The position numbers and the translations under genes were made by a program. Positions 37,432 through 45,861 of a stretch of 64,000 nt of DNA are shown here, piece by piece. Below the pieces are notes generated by a model that worked only from the letters and a program-made list of their open reading frames with translations, did not search any database and was not told the origin of the DNA. The stretch comes from RYN-230 sp963782185 (GTDB lineage: Bacteria > Actinomycetota > Actinomycetes > Streptosporangiales > Streptosporangiaceae). Location of the stretch: contig CAWAJB010000027.1 of assembly GCA_963782185.1 (NCBI GenBank), forward strand, positions 1 to 64,000, given 5' to 3'. Numbering within the stretch: the stretch's first letter is position 1; every line of letters starts with the position of its first letter.

Positions 37432-37725
37432 TCAGCGCCTGGCTCGCTCGGTCACGACCGTCAGTCGCTGTTCGAGATGGCTCCGGGCCTCTTCGACATC
37501 TCCCCCAGTGACGCCGGTCATTGCCACGGCAGCGGTGATGATCACATCAGCCAGTTCGGCGAGGAGGTCATCGCGGTTGCGGCAGACCCCCTTGCGCGAG
37601 TTCAGGCCGTGCATGCCGATGAACGCTTCCGCGGCCTCGCCGGTCTCCTCGGTCAGCTTGAGCAGTTGTATCTCGACCGGGACTTCCCGATGGCAGGCGT
37701 GCAGGTCACTGATCTGATCCCACAT
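37432..37725 (-). CDS. MazG-like nucleotide pyrophosphohydrolase
   Basis: 97 residues of all-alpha MazG fold: LLKLTEETGEAAEAFIG supplies the ExxE metal ligands and LLAELADVIITAAVAM the ExxD ligands. Such proteins hydrolyse NTPs or dNTPs and are often found with defence or TA genes. It lies just upstream of VapC on the same strand. Two truncated copies of its 3' part exist at about 42900-42985 and 54980-55066. Confidence 0.8.
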   Translation of the reverse strand: MWDQISDLHACHREVPVEIQLLKLTEETGEAAEAFIGMHGLNSRKGVCRNRDDLLAELADVIITAAVAMTGVTGGDVEEARSHLEQRLTVVTERARR

Positions 37726-37758
37726 AACTTTCTCCGTCCCCGGATAAGACCTCAGCCG

Positions 37759-38157
37759 TCAGCTGTCCGGGATCAGGTCGGCTACATCATCGTGCAGCCC
37801 GGCCATCGCCTGGTCGAACGTGGCGAGCCGGGAACCGCGGGCCCGGGCGAGCCGGGCCAGGTAAGCGCCGGTGACCTGACGGTGGCCGATGATCCCCTGA
37901 ATGGGAACGTCCGCGTACCCGGCATCGTCGGGCCAGAATTCGTGCCGCGCATCGCCGGTGACCCCGGCCAGAACCGCTTGCGCGGTAGCGGCCGGCTGGC
38001 CTTCGCGGATGAGCAGGCGCATGAGGCTGCCCTGGGTAATTGGGCAGGTCGCGAAGGTCCCGCTGGTACCGACGAACCAGTTCTCAGCCGCCACATGGTG
38101 AACGTGATCATCGACGAGCAGGGCGATGAGCACGTTCGCGTCGAGCAGGACGGTCAC
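37759..38157 (-). CDS. vapC: VapC-like PIN-domain toxin
   Basis: 132 residues. PIN acidic residues: LLDANVLIALL (Asp5), QGSLMRLL helix, DDAGYADVP, RLARARGSRLATFDQAM (late Asp). These endoribonucleases are held off by the partner antitoxin. GTG start overlaps the VapB stop (GTGA). Near-identical copies at 42949-43389 and, N-terminally cut, 55031-55399. Confidence 0.86.
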   Translation of the reverse strand: MTVLLDANVLIALLVDDHVHHVAAENWFVGTSGTFATCPITQGSLMRLLIREGQPAATAQAVLAGVTGDARHEFWPDDAGYADVPIQGIIGHRQVTGAYLARLARARGSRLATFDQAMAGLHDDVADLIPDS

Positions 38158-38384
38158 TGATCGTCGTCCTCAAGCCGCCTGACGTCCTCACTGGTGATCG
38201 TCCTGCCGAGGTGCGCGACGGGCAAGCCAGTACGGGCACTTCTCGCTATCTCACCAGGCTGGCCCGAGCCGAGTCCCCGGCGGATAAGCCCGGCAACGGC
38301 CTGGCTCAACGACTGATGGGTATCCCTGGCGATCGCGACCGCCTGAGCATGAAGATCATCAGGGATGTCGATCGTAGTGCGCAT
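38154..38384 (-). CDS. vapB: VapB-like ribbon-helix-helix antitoxin
   Basis: 76 residues: MRTTIDIPDDLHAQAVAIAR is the Arc/CopG-type DNA-binding strand and helix; the C-terminal IARSARTGLPVAHLGRTITS tail would wrap the toxin. One residue differs (I5/L5) from the copy at 43386-43616. An operator-like palindrome lies just upstream. Confidence 0.84.
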   Translation of the reverse strand: MRTTIDIPDDLHAQAVAIARDTHQSLSQAVAGLIRRGLGSGQPGEIARSARTGLPVAHLGRTITSEDVRRLEDDDQ

Positions 38385-38388
38385 ACCA

Positions 38389-38401
38389 GAAGTATAACTT
38401 C
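38389..38401. promoter_or_regulatory. VapB operator-like palindrome
   Basis: GAAGT-ATA-ACTTC, 5 bases upstream of the VapB start, repeated at 43621-43633 before the second copy. CATCATGATG (38406-38415) is a second small palindrome next to it. Confidence 0.5.
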
Positions 38402-38457
38402 ACTTCATCATGATGCGATGATGCGTCCTTGGCCGCCCGAGATCGCGCTAAAGATCT

Positions 38458-39024
38458 TTAACCGTCGGCGTTACGGCGGCCGAGGATCGCCAGTAGCCGG
38501 GTCAGATCGTCGGCGTCCTCGGCCACGGCGCATTCGGGGCCGATCAAGCCGAAGCTCCGGGCCATGGGAGCGAACTGGCGCGCTGGTTCCAGCGCATCGC
38601 GTACCAGATCTGAATCCAGTGCGGCGGCCTGGCGCGTGGCCTGGGCCAGATCCCACGTATGCACGAGGAACTCCATCGGGTACCGCTCAAGGAACCCGCT
38701 CAGCGATACCGGCTCACCCCACGGCTGTGACACAGGCCGGGCCAGCGCCGCGGAGCCCAGTGCCGCCATCATGTCAGCGCGCGCCGCGCGCCATGCGCCC
38801 AGCGGATCATCCCCGGCGGCAGATCGCGGATCAGGGACACTCGCTGTTTCGTCGCGCCCAGTCGCGTATGCCTCCACCGCCCGCAGGTCACTGATCACAT
38901 GACCAGCGACATCGACGGCGTACCAGCCCGCACACGGTGACGGCGCGTCCCAGCGGGTAGGCGCAACTCCAGCGAGCACGGCCTCGAAGCCATCGAGCGC
39001 ACGAACGAAACCATCCAGAACCAT
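38458..39024 (-). CDS. TIGR03086-family protein (DinB/maleylpyruvate-isomerase-like)
   Basis: 188 residues from ATG 39024: RWDAPSPCAGWYAVDVAGHV is the N-terminal four-helix signature with the metal-site histidine; FLVHTWDLAQATRQ gives the second metal histidine. This actinobacterial family is related to mycothiol-dependent enzymes. Substrate unknown. No operon partner is visible; it lies between TA genes and an exonuclease. Confidence 0.8.
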   Translation of the reverse strand: MVLDGFVRALDGFEAVLAGVAPTRWDAPSPCAGWYAVDVAGHVISDLRAVEAYATGRDETASVPDPRSAAGDDPLGAWRAARADMMAALGSAALARPVSQPWGEPVSLSGFLERYPMEFLVHTWDLAQATRQAAALDSDLVRDALEPARQFAPMARSFGLIGPECAVAEDADDLTRLLAILGRRNADG

Positions 39025-39176
39025 GTCAGCCAGTATCTGCTGGGGCGACTCGCTCCGCGCGGCGTTCGCCACGCGAGGAGCATGCGAACACGGCCAAACC
39101 CGGGGCCTCGGGACAGGGACGTGCCACACGGTCCGCCACCATCACCAGCGTCTGTAATCTTCGCCATTAAGGATCT

Positions 39177-39749
39177 TTAGAAAAGGGTCTCTGCATCCCT
39201 GTCGCCTCCTGACTCTGGGCCGCGAAGCTCGCCGAGCGACAGTGAGCTCCCGTCGTGCCGGGTGGCAAGCTGTACGAACAGCCGCGCCGTCACCAGGGCG
39301 TCGAAGGTGGCGCGATGCGGGACAAGGCCGGAGGGCAGGCTATCAGCCAGCGAGAACGCTGTGACCAGCGCGCCGAGCTTGTAACTCACCTGGCCCGGCA
39401 GCAGTCGTCGGGCGAGCTTGAGAGTGTCAAGGATCTCGGGGCACTCCCACCCGCCGAGATGGCGCCGCAGCACGCCGACATCGACGTGCGCGTTGTGCGC
39501 AACCAAAACGTCGGCATCAAGCGCCTCTCGAACTTCGCTTTCGATGTCAGCAAAGGCTGGCGCTGCCTCTAGGGCCTCGTTCGTCAGGCCGTGGATGCGG
39601 GCGGCGGTACGGCTGACCGGACGCGGGGGCTTCACGAGCCAGCTAGCTGGCGCACCAATGATGCCCGCGGCGATGGGCACCACCGCCACCTCGACGAGAT
39701 CGGGTGGCTGCTGGCCGTTGCCCTCTACGTCCACCACCGCGTAGCGCAT
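39177..39749 (-). CDS. DnaQ-like 3'-5' exonuclease
   Basis: 190 residues from ATG 39749. DEDDh residues: VVDVEGNG (Asp-Glu), VAHNAHVDVGVLRR (Asp), PHRATFDALVTARLF (His-Asp). It lacks other domains, so it is not a full polymerase III epsilon; it could be a repair or RNA exonuclease. A longer 5' frame is open but the family starts at RYAVVDVE. Confidence 0.84.
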   Translation of the reverse strand: MRYAVVDVEGNGQQPPDLVEVAVVPIAAGIIGAPASWLVKPPRPVSRTAARIHGLTNEALEAAPAFADIESEVREALDADVLVAHNAHVDVGVLRRHLGGWECPEILDTLKLARRLLPGQVSYKLGALVTAFSLADSLPSGLVPHRATFDALVTARLFVQLATRHDGSSLSLGELRGPESGGDRDAETLF

Positions 39750-40241
39750 GCCCGCCCAGCTAGCCATCTTCTGGTGCAGCCTTCCATCCGGTATCCATCC
39801 GCACATCCGTGACGGCGCGGATGGTGTGGGTGCCGCTCGTCGTGCACTGGGAAGTTAAGCGCGTGCTGCGGTAATAGCAGGCCGTGCACGTACGACACGG
39901 CGCACGAGGTCTTGCGGAACAACGAGGCCGAGGCCGCGAAAGCCGACAGCACGCGCCGCTCACTTCACTGCCTGAGCCCACGCCGCAGCAAGTCGCTGCT
40001 GCCAGTCCGGGAAGGTTCCTTTGCTGGCCTTGTCTGCGCGGTCGTTGCGCACCGCCGCGGCTCTGTTGGATGTTCGATTACGCCGGCGTGTACCACCGTA
40101 GGCCAGTGGGAACCCGTCACCGGCCGGCGGTCCAGGCAATCCAGCGACTTCGCCGGGTATTCGCCGCAGCGACGGCGGCTCATCGGGGACGGCCGGTGTG
40201 TCAGGAGCCCGGAGCCACGCCTGATGCGATCCCGGAAATCA
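39750..40241. other. No intact gene; contains a DUF6247 gene fragment
   Basis: Bases about 39985-40062 match, on the minus strand, the 3' end of the DUF6247 gene at 40745-41092 (same order also at 49385-49460). The rest has open frames in several phases but none with support. Confidence 0.5.
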
Positions 40242-40381
40242 CGAACCGCGGGGTTTCGGCGCACCCGTCCCGAAGGGACGGCCGGGTTGGCAGCGCGGCG
40301 AGTTAGCATCGTGGCATGAGCGCGCAGCCTTCCGAGCATGACAGTCACGACGTCATCCGCCTCGGCGGGGAGACCGCCGAT
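40242..40381 (+). repeat. Copy of the RelB leader and first codons
   Basis: About 140 bp almost identical to 45044-45175. It includes the promoter region and first 21 codons of the antitoxin (MSAQPSEHDSHDVIRLGGET), then stops abruptly at GAC/GCT. A truncated duplicate, or the donor scar of a rearrangement. Confidence 0.75.
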
Positions 40382-40383
40382 GC

Positions 40384-40496
40384 TTGCCAATGAACGTGCA
40401 TGGAATCAACCGCGCCGCAGCCTTTGTCTTGAGCCACGACTCACGAACCTTGAGGATGCCTGCCGCCTCTGCTGCAGTATACAGCTGGTCAGCCAT
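40384..40496 (-). pseudogene. Excisionase-like HTH gene, C-terminus replaced
   Basis: MADQLYTAAEAAGILKVRES then WLKTKAAARLIPCTFIGKH, a MerR/Xis-type winged helix. The normal R-F-T/S strand and C-terminal helix are missing because the RelB-leader repeat begins at the breakpoint near 40383. Probably left from an integrative element. Confidence 0.6.
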
Positions 40497-40574
40497 TGTC
40501 ACTCCGCTCTTTCTGCACGCAAGCTGCCCGAGCCACCCGCCGACTTCCTGCGTCTCACCTGGCACTATGGGATC

Positions 40575-40744
40575 GCGCTCAAAGTTACGTCAATCCCTCG
40601 TGCCACTGTAAAACAAGAAGCACGTGATCGGATTGCCGTCTCCGGTGATGATTAGTGCTGGCTAGTGAGGTGCAGTTATGCACAGTTCGTTTTAGTGTTG
40701 TTGGCTGCGGTGGAGAAAGCTGGCGCGGTAAGGAAAGCGTGGCC
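40575..40744. repeat. Diverged repeat shared with 49193-49380
   Basis: AAGTTACGTCA, GATCGGATTGCCGTCTCC, ATGATTAGTGCTGG and GGCCTTACGGATCGACC appear in the same order at both sites, followed by the DUF6247 3' end in both. Non-coding and probably the region downstream of the DUF6247 gene, carried along in a duplication. Confidence 0.7.
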
Positions 40745-41092
40745 TTACGGATCGACCCGGTATGTCAACGTGTCTGGGCCCGCGCCGCCGCCAGCCGCTG
40801 CTGCCAGCCGCTGCTGCCAGTCCGGGAAGGCTTCCTCCGCTGGCCTCGTCTGCGCGGTGCCGTTGCGCACTGCCGCCAGTTCCTCGTAGTAACCGGGCTG
40901 GCTGGTCGCAAAGGCCGTCAGCCTCCACGCATGCAGGAGCCGTCGTAGCTGCCGATAGCCGGCCGGGTCCTGTGCGGCCTCCACGGCCTCGCGATACTGA
41001 CGGAGGAACTCCGCCCGTTCGTGCTCGGGCAGGTCCCGGAGAATGACCTCAGGGTCATCCGGATCCTCAGCCCGGACCGGCTCGGCGAACAT
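40745..41092 (-). CDS. DUF6247-family protein
   Basis: 115 residues from ATG 41092: DPEVILRDLPEHERAEFLRQ, AEAAQDPAGYRQLRRLLHAW-type helix and EEAFPDWQQRLAAA. This small helical family usually lies just upstream of a RelE/ParE-like or nuclease toxin in actinomycetes, suggesting an antitoxin-like role (from memory). Here no toxin follows. Two fragments of its 3' end lie at 39985-40062 and 49385-49460. Confidence 0.65.
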   Translation of the reverse strand: MFAEPVRAEDPDDPEVILRDLPEHERAEFLRQYREAVEAAQDPAGYRQLRRLLHAWRLTAFATSQPGYYEELAAVRNGTAQTRPAEEAFPDWQQRLAAAAGGGAGPDTLTYRVDP

Positions 41093-41294
41093 GCAACCCA
41101 AGCTACAGCCGGGACCCGGCCCCTGCGCGCCTCTCACGCTGGCGTTATCGCAAAGCGAAGAACACTCTTCAAATCGTGGATAGACGGAGTCGCGAGCCAT
41201 AGCCCTGGCGATCGCTTCTCGTGAAACTCTGGAGTGGCGGATAAGCGTCGGATGCGCCATCCCGGTCAGATGCGAACGGAAGTTTGGCAAGACG

Positions 41295-41738
41295 TTACGG
41301 CTGCTGAGCCTCGTCACGATGGCGGCGGATCTCGTTCAGTCGGCGAATGATCTCTCGGAGACCCATCTCATCGACCGCATCGCCGTACACACCGAGATAG
41401 CGGCCCGCCAACATCCGCAGATCGCAGGTCGGCAGGTCGGAAGCAACCGGATCACCAATGAACGGGTTCGATCTGTCTACTGGCTTACCCGAGGCGATGC
41501 AGTCCCAGAACTGTTCCTCAGTCACCTGAAGCTGCAGCGACCTAATCGTCAACTCCCACAAGGTGCCAAGTGAGGTGTTATCGACAGGATGGGAGATCTT
41601 CGTGTTCAGCACGGAGCCATCGGGAAGTTGCTTCCTGTACCTGTCATGATCGCCATGCGCCTTCCCCGTGGCTGTCTGCTTCGGCTCCCAGAGGTCGGCG
41701 CGGACAAACGCCTGAAGGTCACGGCGCGATGGGGTCAC
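41295..41738 (-). CDS. Hypothetical protein, possible toxin of a two-gene module
   Basis: About 147 residues. RRDLQAFVRADLWEPKQTAT, DHDRYRKQLPDGSVLNTKIS and HPVDNTSLGTLWELTIRSLQL resemble HicA-like translational repressor toxins, with the histidine pair H-x-H region. The C-terminal half (DLRMLAGRYLGVYGDAVDEM) is not assigned. GTG 41738 overlaps the upstream stop (GTGA), so the two genes form a coupled pair typical of TA modules. Function inferred. Confidence 0.55.
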   Translation of the reverse strand: MTPSRRDLQAFVRADLWEPKQTATGKAHGDHDRYRKQLPDGSVLNTKISHPVDNTSLGTLWELTIRSLQLQVTEEQFWDCIASGKPVDRSNPFIGDPVASDLPTCDLRMLAGRYLGVYGDAVDEMGLREIIRRLNEIRRHRDEAQQP

Positions 41739-42082
41739 AGGGTGCAGCCAAGCCACTCCGCGAGCTGCTGGTTCGAGCTGATCTCCACGAGTAGCACCAA
41801 GCCCCAGTTCTCTCGATGGTTCGGTGCCTCGAACAGTTCCTCCCGCCACTCTGCCGCGTACTCTCGCAACTCGCTGATCATGGCGTCGATTACTGCCTCG
41901 TACGTAGGCGCCTCAGCCCAAAGCGGCACGCCTGGCAGAGAGGCCGACCACAGCCCACTGTCCTCGAGGTTCACCTGGGCATGGGAGGGCACAACGACCT
42001 CTAGGTAGTGCCGGAGGCCGTCGCTGGCATGCAGCTTCTCGCTGAACACTTTCCGTGCCCGCTCGAAATCCTGCACCGTCAT
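41735..42082 (-). CDS. Hypothetical protein, possible HicB-like antitoxin
   Basis: 115 residues from ATG 42082 with GGAAGGAAA upstream. DSGLWSASLPGVPLWAEAPT has the HicB-type short-strand pattern, then YEAVIDAMISELREYAAEW as a helix and WGLVLLVEISSNQQLAEWLG. First gene of a coupled pair with 41295-41738. HicB similarity is weak; it could be another antitoxin family. Confidence 0.5.
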   Translation of the reverse strand: MTVQDFERARKVFSEKLHASDGLRHYLEVVVPSHAQVNLEDSGLWSASLPGVPLWAEAPTYEAVIDAMISELREYAAEWREELFEAPNHRENWGLVLLVEISSNQQLAEWLGCTL

Positions 42083-42188
42083 GAACGTTTCCTTCCCAGG
42101 CTGGCAGCTCATGCCTACCACCCAGGCTAGCAAGCAACCTTGTAACTCGCGAGCGATTGTAGCCACAATTTTGTGATACATTCGTCTC

Positions 42189-42482
42189 ATGGTGGCGGAT
42201 GCGCACGCCGTCGGTCTCCGGGATCTGCGGCATCACACGAGTGAAGTGCTGGCCAGGGTCCGCCGTGGCGAGACGATCGACGTGACCGAACACGGCCGGC
42301 TGATCGCACGGATCGTTCCCGTCGGGGAACGCCAGCCTGCCCCGGTGCTGGCGCGCCTGGTCGCGTCCGGGCGGGCCACCCTGGCCCGCCGCCCTGGCTA
42401 CCGGCCCCGGATGCGACCCGGCGACGGGACTGACCGGCTCTCCGAGGCACTCGCGGCGCTGCGCGACGAGGAACGCTGGTGA
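42189..42482 (+). CDS. Phd/YefM-type antitoxin, copy 1
   Basis: 97 residues: VGLRDLRHHTSEVLARVRRG, then IDVTEHGRLIARIVPV, the Phd/YefM DNA-binding fold; the tail GDGTDRLSEALAALRDEERW binds the toxin. Followed by a PIN toxin with GTGA overlap. Copy 2 is at 54272-54565 with the same protein. Confidence 0.85.
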   Translation: MVADAHAVGLRDLRHHTSEVLARVRRGETIDVTEHGRLIARIVPVGERQPAPVLARLVASGRATLARRPGYRPRMRPGDGTDRLSEALAALRDEERW

Positions 42483-42880
42483 GCCTCTACTACGCGGACA
42501 CGTCCGCAGTGATCAAGCTCCTCGTCGAGGAAAGCCACTCCAAGGCGTTCGCGGCGTTCTATGACGCGCATGCGGATGCCGAATGGGCCAGCTCGGCGCT
42601 GCTGCGGATCGAGATCACCCGGGCCGTGACCCGCGCCCTGCCCACCCTGCTGCCCGATGCCCGGGACCTGCTGCCCGCATTCTCGTTCGTCGCGATCGAC
42701 GACGACATCGTGGAGGGAGCCATGAACGAGCCCGATCGAGGGCTGCGTTCCCGGGACGCGATCCACCTGGCCACCGCCCGCATTCTCGGCGAGGACCTGG
42801 ACGCCATCGTCAGCTACGACGACCGCCTGCTCAAAGCAGCGACCGATGCAGGCCTGGAGACGGCGTCTCCCCGGGACTGA
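42479..42880 (+). CDS. vapC: PIN-domain toxin (VapC), copy 1
   Basis: 133 residues with PIN acidic sites LYYADTSAVIKLL, LLRIEITRA (Glu), RSRDAIHLATA (Asp) and AIVSYDDRLLKAA (Asp). Pairs with the Phd-like antitoxin. The same protein is encoded at 54562-54963. Apparently intact. Confidence 0.86.
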   Translation: MSLYYADTSAVIKLLVEESHSKAFAAFYDAHADAEWASSALLRIEITRAVTRALPTLLPDARDLLPAFSFVAIDDDIVEGAMNEPDRGLRSRDAIHLATARILGEDLDAIVSYDDRLLKAATDAGLETASPRD

Positions 42881-42948
42881 CCGCCGCGCAGGATGGTGTC
42901 GCTGCCACGGCAGCGGTGATGATCACATCAGCCAGTTCGGCGAGGGGG

Positions 42949-43389
42949 TCATCGCGGCCGCGGCAGACCCCCTTGCGCGAGTTCAGCCGTCAGCTGTCCG
43001 GGGATCAGGTCGGCTACGTCATTGTGCAGCCCGGCCATCGCCTGGTCGAACGTGGCGAGCCGGGAACCGCGGGCCCGGGCGAGCTGGGCCAGGTAAGCGC
43101 CGGTGACCTGACGGTGGCCGATGATCCCCTGAATGGGAACGTCCGCGTACCCGGCATCGTCGGGCCAGAATTCGTGCCGCGCATCGCCGGTGACCCCGGC
43201 CAGAACTGCTTGCGCGGTGGCGGCCGGCTGGCCTTCGCGGATGAGCAGGCGCATGAGGCTGCCCTGGGTAATTGGGCAGGTCGCGAAGGTCCCGCTGGTG
43301 CCGACGAACCAGTTCTCAGCCGCCACATGGTGAACGTGATCATCGACGAGCAGGGCGATGAGCACGTTCGCGTCGAGCAGGACGGTCAC
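42949..43389 (-). CDS. vapC: VapC-like PIN toxin, second copy with altered C-terminus
   Basis: Same as 37759-38157 for about 128 residues, then LIPGQLTAELAQGGLPRPR replaces LIPDS. The new tail comes from a one-base change that shifts out of the stop and reads into the cut MazG sequence. All PIN acidic residues are present. GTG start overlaps VapB (43386). Confidence 0.83.
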   Translation of the reverse strand: MTVLLDANVLIALLVDDHVHHVAAENWFVGTSGTFATCPITQGSLMRLLIREGQPAATAQAVLAGVTGDARHEFWPDDAGYADVPIQGIIGHRQVTGAYLAQLARARGSRLATFDQAMAGLHNDVADLIPGQLTAELAQGGLPRPR

Positions 43390-43616
43390 TGATCGTCGTC
43401 CTCAAGCCGCCTGACGTCCTCACTGGTGATCGTCCTGCCGAGGTGCGCGACGGGCAAGCCAGTACGGGCACTTCTCGCTATCTCACCAGGCTGGCCCGAG
43501 CCGAGTCCCCGGCGGATAAGCCCGGCAACGGCCTGGCTCAGCGACTGATGGGTATCCCTGGCGATCGCGACCGCCTGAGCATGAAGATCATCAGGGATGT
43601 CGAGGGTAGTGCGCAT
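43386..43616 (-). CDS. vapB: VapB-like antitoxin, second copy
   Basis: 76 residues, identical to 38154-38384 except isoleucine to leucine at residue 5. Same operator palindrome at 43621-43633. Identity with the first copy ends at about 43672. Confidence 0.84.
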   Translation of the reverse strand: MRTTLDIPDDLHAQAVAIARDTHQSLSQAVAGLIRRGLGSGQPGEIARSARTGLPVAHLGRTITSEDVRRLEDDDQ

Positions 43617-43759
43617 ACCAGAAGTATAACTTCACTTCATCATGATGCGATGATGCGTCCTTGGCCGCCCGGGATCGCCGCGCCGGTTGTGCTTGACCCG
43701 CCACGGCGCCGCGCAGAGTCGCCCGTCGTCGCAGGGATCACGCTCCAGCGCTGGCCGGT

Positions 43760-44458
43760 TTATCCGGCAGCCACCAGGTACTCGAAGTTCCCGCGGCCGA
43801 CGGTGCGCTCCAGCGTGCGGATGACCGGGCGCGGATCGTCATAGGGACCGGAGATGTACAGCGGCTTGCCGTCCTTGCCGAAGGTGATGGCGCCCGGGCC
43901 GGTCCACGGGCCGAGATGTCCCTCGGCGGCTGCGAAGTCGGGGTGCGGGTCAAAGCCGAGGCTGCGCGCGTACTCGGCCGAACCCAGCACCACCTCGCGG
44001 GCCAGCTCGATGGGCACCTCGACCGGATCACCGTCGTATCCGGAGAAGAAGTCGCGGACGAACCCCGCCACGCCAAGGTCGTCCATGATTTCCGGGCCGA
44101 GGGCGTTCTTCACCCCGAGACAGTAGAGATCGGCGAGATAGCCGCAAACCGAGACCTTGCCATGCCTGTGCTTGCGGGCGACCAGCACCGCGGCGAGGCC
44201 GTCGATCCCCGCGGCCGGATCCTCGTGCAGCAGCCAATCGGGATGACCGCAGACGGTCAGGCCAGTGCTCCAGCCCGGGCTGATCCAGCAGCCGGCCAGC
44301 GCGGGCCCTGGCGCTTCGGCCTGCGCCCCGGCAGCCGCGACGCGAACCAGGCGGGCCGCCTCGCCGGGCCTGATCCCCAGCGCACGGGCGATCTGCTTGG
44401 GGGTCTGCCCCCGCTCCCGCAGCAGACGTACAGATTCCAGATGCTCATCGGGCTGCAC
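43760..44458 (-). CDS. HTH-containing hypothetical protein
   Basis: 232 residues. N-terminal HTH LRERGQTPKQIARALGIRPG (about 12-32), followed by ARLVRVAAAG. A globular part (about 60-232) has VLVARKHRHGKVSVCGYLAD, LGVKNALGPEIMDDLGVAG, FDPHPDFAAAEGHLGPW and ITFGKDGKPLYISGPYDD. The latter half appears in other actinomycete proteins of unknown role; I cannot assign an activity. No coupled neighbour. Confidence 0.6.
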   Translation of the reverse strand: MQPDEHLESVRLLRERGQTPKQIARALGIRPGEAARLVRVAAAGAQAEAPGPALAGCWISPGWSTGLTVCGHPDWLLHEDPAAGIDGLAAVLVARKHRHGKVSVCGYLADLYCLGVKNALGPEIMDDLGVAGFVRDFFSGYDGDPVEVPIELAREVVLGSAEYARSLGFDPHPDFAAAEGHLGPWTGPGAITFGKDGKPLYISGPYDDPRPVIRTLERTVGRGNFEYLVAAG

Positions 44459-44699
44459 GGGAACCGATCCTAGAACAGCAAGACACCCCGCACCCCCAAG
44501 CCCGGCACACCTGCGGATCGGGATTTCAGCAGCTCACTTCGGGGCCTTCAGCATCCTGAATTTTCGGCGCACCGGCATAGGGAATGGCCTCCCGCGCGCC
44601 GTAGAGCAGGAGCTGGCACCGACCTGGAAGTGCAAGCCGAGATTGCTTTCGTCGCGGCTGATTGGCCACGCCGCGGTGACCAGCCACCATGGCGGCTGG

Positions 44700-45010
44700 C
44701 TAACGTGGCAGGCGCGCCAGGTCGAATTCGTTCTGCAGGGCCCGGCGCCGGGAGTTGTCAGTGCGGACCTTGCCTATCCACGCCGCGAATTCGACGGTCT
44801 GGCCGGCGCGCTCGGCATAACCGCGCAGCTCTTTGGCCAGCTCGGCGGCGGCCCGGTACGCGGAGCGCTTGGCACCCTCGATGGCGCGCAAGATCTCCTG
44901 CTCGAGGACGGGGATGGCGTCAGCAGGGTGCTGTCTCGCGCGGGCGCGGGCCACTTCAAGCCAGCGCCGGCGGGTGCATCCGCCGTGCTGGGCAGCGTCC
45001 CAGGCCGCGT
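44700..45010 (-). pseudogene. C-terminal fragment of a large SWIM/DUF6880-like protein
   Basis: About 100 residues: RWLEVARARARQHPADAIPV, LEQEILRAIEGAKRSAYRAA, AAWIGKVRTDNSRRRALQNE. This is the helical end of a long actinomycete family, often with an N-terminal zinc finger. Nothing upstream continues it. An about 85-bp piece of the same 3' end recurs at 51926-52012. Confidence 0.6.
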
Positions 45011-45107
45011 CAGTGTCGCCCTCAGCAGCGCCTCGAACCGTGGGGTTTCGGCGCGCCCGCGCCGAAGGGACGGCCGGGTTGGCAGCGCGGCGAGTTAGCA
45101 TCGTGGC

Positions 45108-45356
45108 ATGAGCGCGCAGCCTTCCGAGCATGACAGTCACGACGTCATCCGCCTCGGCGGGGAGACCGCTGTAGTGGTTCCGATGCACGAGTACCACACG
45201 CTGAAGGCCCTGCGTGACCGCGCATCCGCCGTGCAGGTCGAGGAAGCCGAGATCGACGCCGCCATCGCCGAGCATGAGGCGTGGAAGGCGGCCGGGCGGC
45301 CGGGCCGGAAGTCGCACGAGGAGTTCATGGCTGAGGTGTTCGACGGCTCCCGGTGA
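45108..45356 (+). CDS. RelB/prevent-host-death-like antitoxin
   Basis: 82 residues: DVIRLGGETAVVVPMHEYHT then LKALRDRASAVQVEEAEIDA and a charged C-terminus. Coupled (GTGA) to a RelE-like toxin at 45353. Its leader and first 21 codons are duplicated at 40242-40381. Confidence 0.78.
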   Translation: MSAQPSEHDSHDVIRLGGETAVVVPMHEYHTLKALRDRASAVQVEEAEIDAAIAEHEAWKAAGRPGRKSHEEFMAEVFDGSR

Positions 45357-45580
45357 GGATCATCTGGTCAGAGATCGCCCAGGCGACCTTCGCCCGCTTC
45401 ATGGCTGATCAGGCCGGGATGATGGCCGTCAACCGCGCCGTGGAAGCCTTAGCTGACGATCCGGCGCCTCCGGGCGCGTTCCTCCGCGGTGCCTACCGCA
45501 GGCTGCGCGTCGGCCCTTACCGGGTGCTGTACGAGGTCGAAGGGGACCTGATCACCATCGTGCGGATAGACCGGGTATAA
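45353..45580 (+). CDS. relE: RelE/ParE-type toxin
   Basis: 75 residues: IIWSEIAQATFARFMADQAG, PPGAFLRGAYRRLRVGPYRV, LYEVEGDLITIVRIDRV. The RVGPYRVLYEVEG-type beta motif is diagnostic of the RelE fold; C-terminal R near VRIDRV is expected. It pairs with the antitoxin before it. Short but complete. Confidence 0.84.
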   Translation: MRIIWSEIAQATFARFMADQAGMMAVNRAVEALADDPAPPGAFLRGAYRRLRVGPYRVLYEVEGDLITIVRIDRV

Positions 45581-45764
45581 GCCGCCGGCCCGGTCCGGTC
45601 AATGATGGCCGCCCAGCCGCCCGGCGCACGTCCTCGGCGATGCCTGCGGCGATGTCGGAGGTGAGCCGGGTCCCATCGGCCAGCCTGATGTCATCCCGCT
45701 CAAGATCAACGTCCGGGCCGATGGGGCTATCGTCGCTGACCCGCAGCGGCTGGCGCTCAGGCAT
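45552..45764 (-). CDS. Ribbon-helix-helix antitoxin-like protein, C-terminally altered
   Basis: 70 residues from ATG 45764: DLERDDIRLADGTRLTSDIA then AGIAEDVRRAAGRPSLTGPG, a pattern of BrnA/CopG-like antitoxins found in actinomycetes. The usual ending after SLTGPG is replaced by RRLIPGLSARW, where the sequence meets the RelE 3' end, so the gene was cut. No toxin partner. Confidence 0.5.
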   Translation of the reverse strand: MPERQPLRVSDDSPIGPDVDLERDDIRLADGTRLTSDIAAGIAEDVRRAAGRPSLTGPGRRLIPGLSARW

Positions 45765-45861
45765 CACGGTTCCCTTCCGCGGGCTGGTGGGCATGACGTG
45801 GATGACAAGCAGGAACGGACCGCGCCGTCCAGCCATGCGGCGGTGTACTGCTGCTCAACCC

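Larger units (their letters stand above)
42184..43298. repeat. 1.1-kb duplicated TA block, copy 1
   Basis: Nearly identical to 54267-55376. It carries Phd/PIN, a cut MazG 3' end and the VapC gene, joined at GAGTTCAG|CCGTCAG where the 37.6-kb version has about 145 more bases. Both copies share this internal deletion, so one derives from the other after it occurred. Confidence 0.85.
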
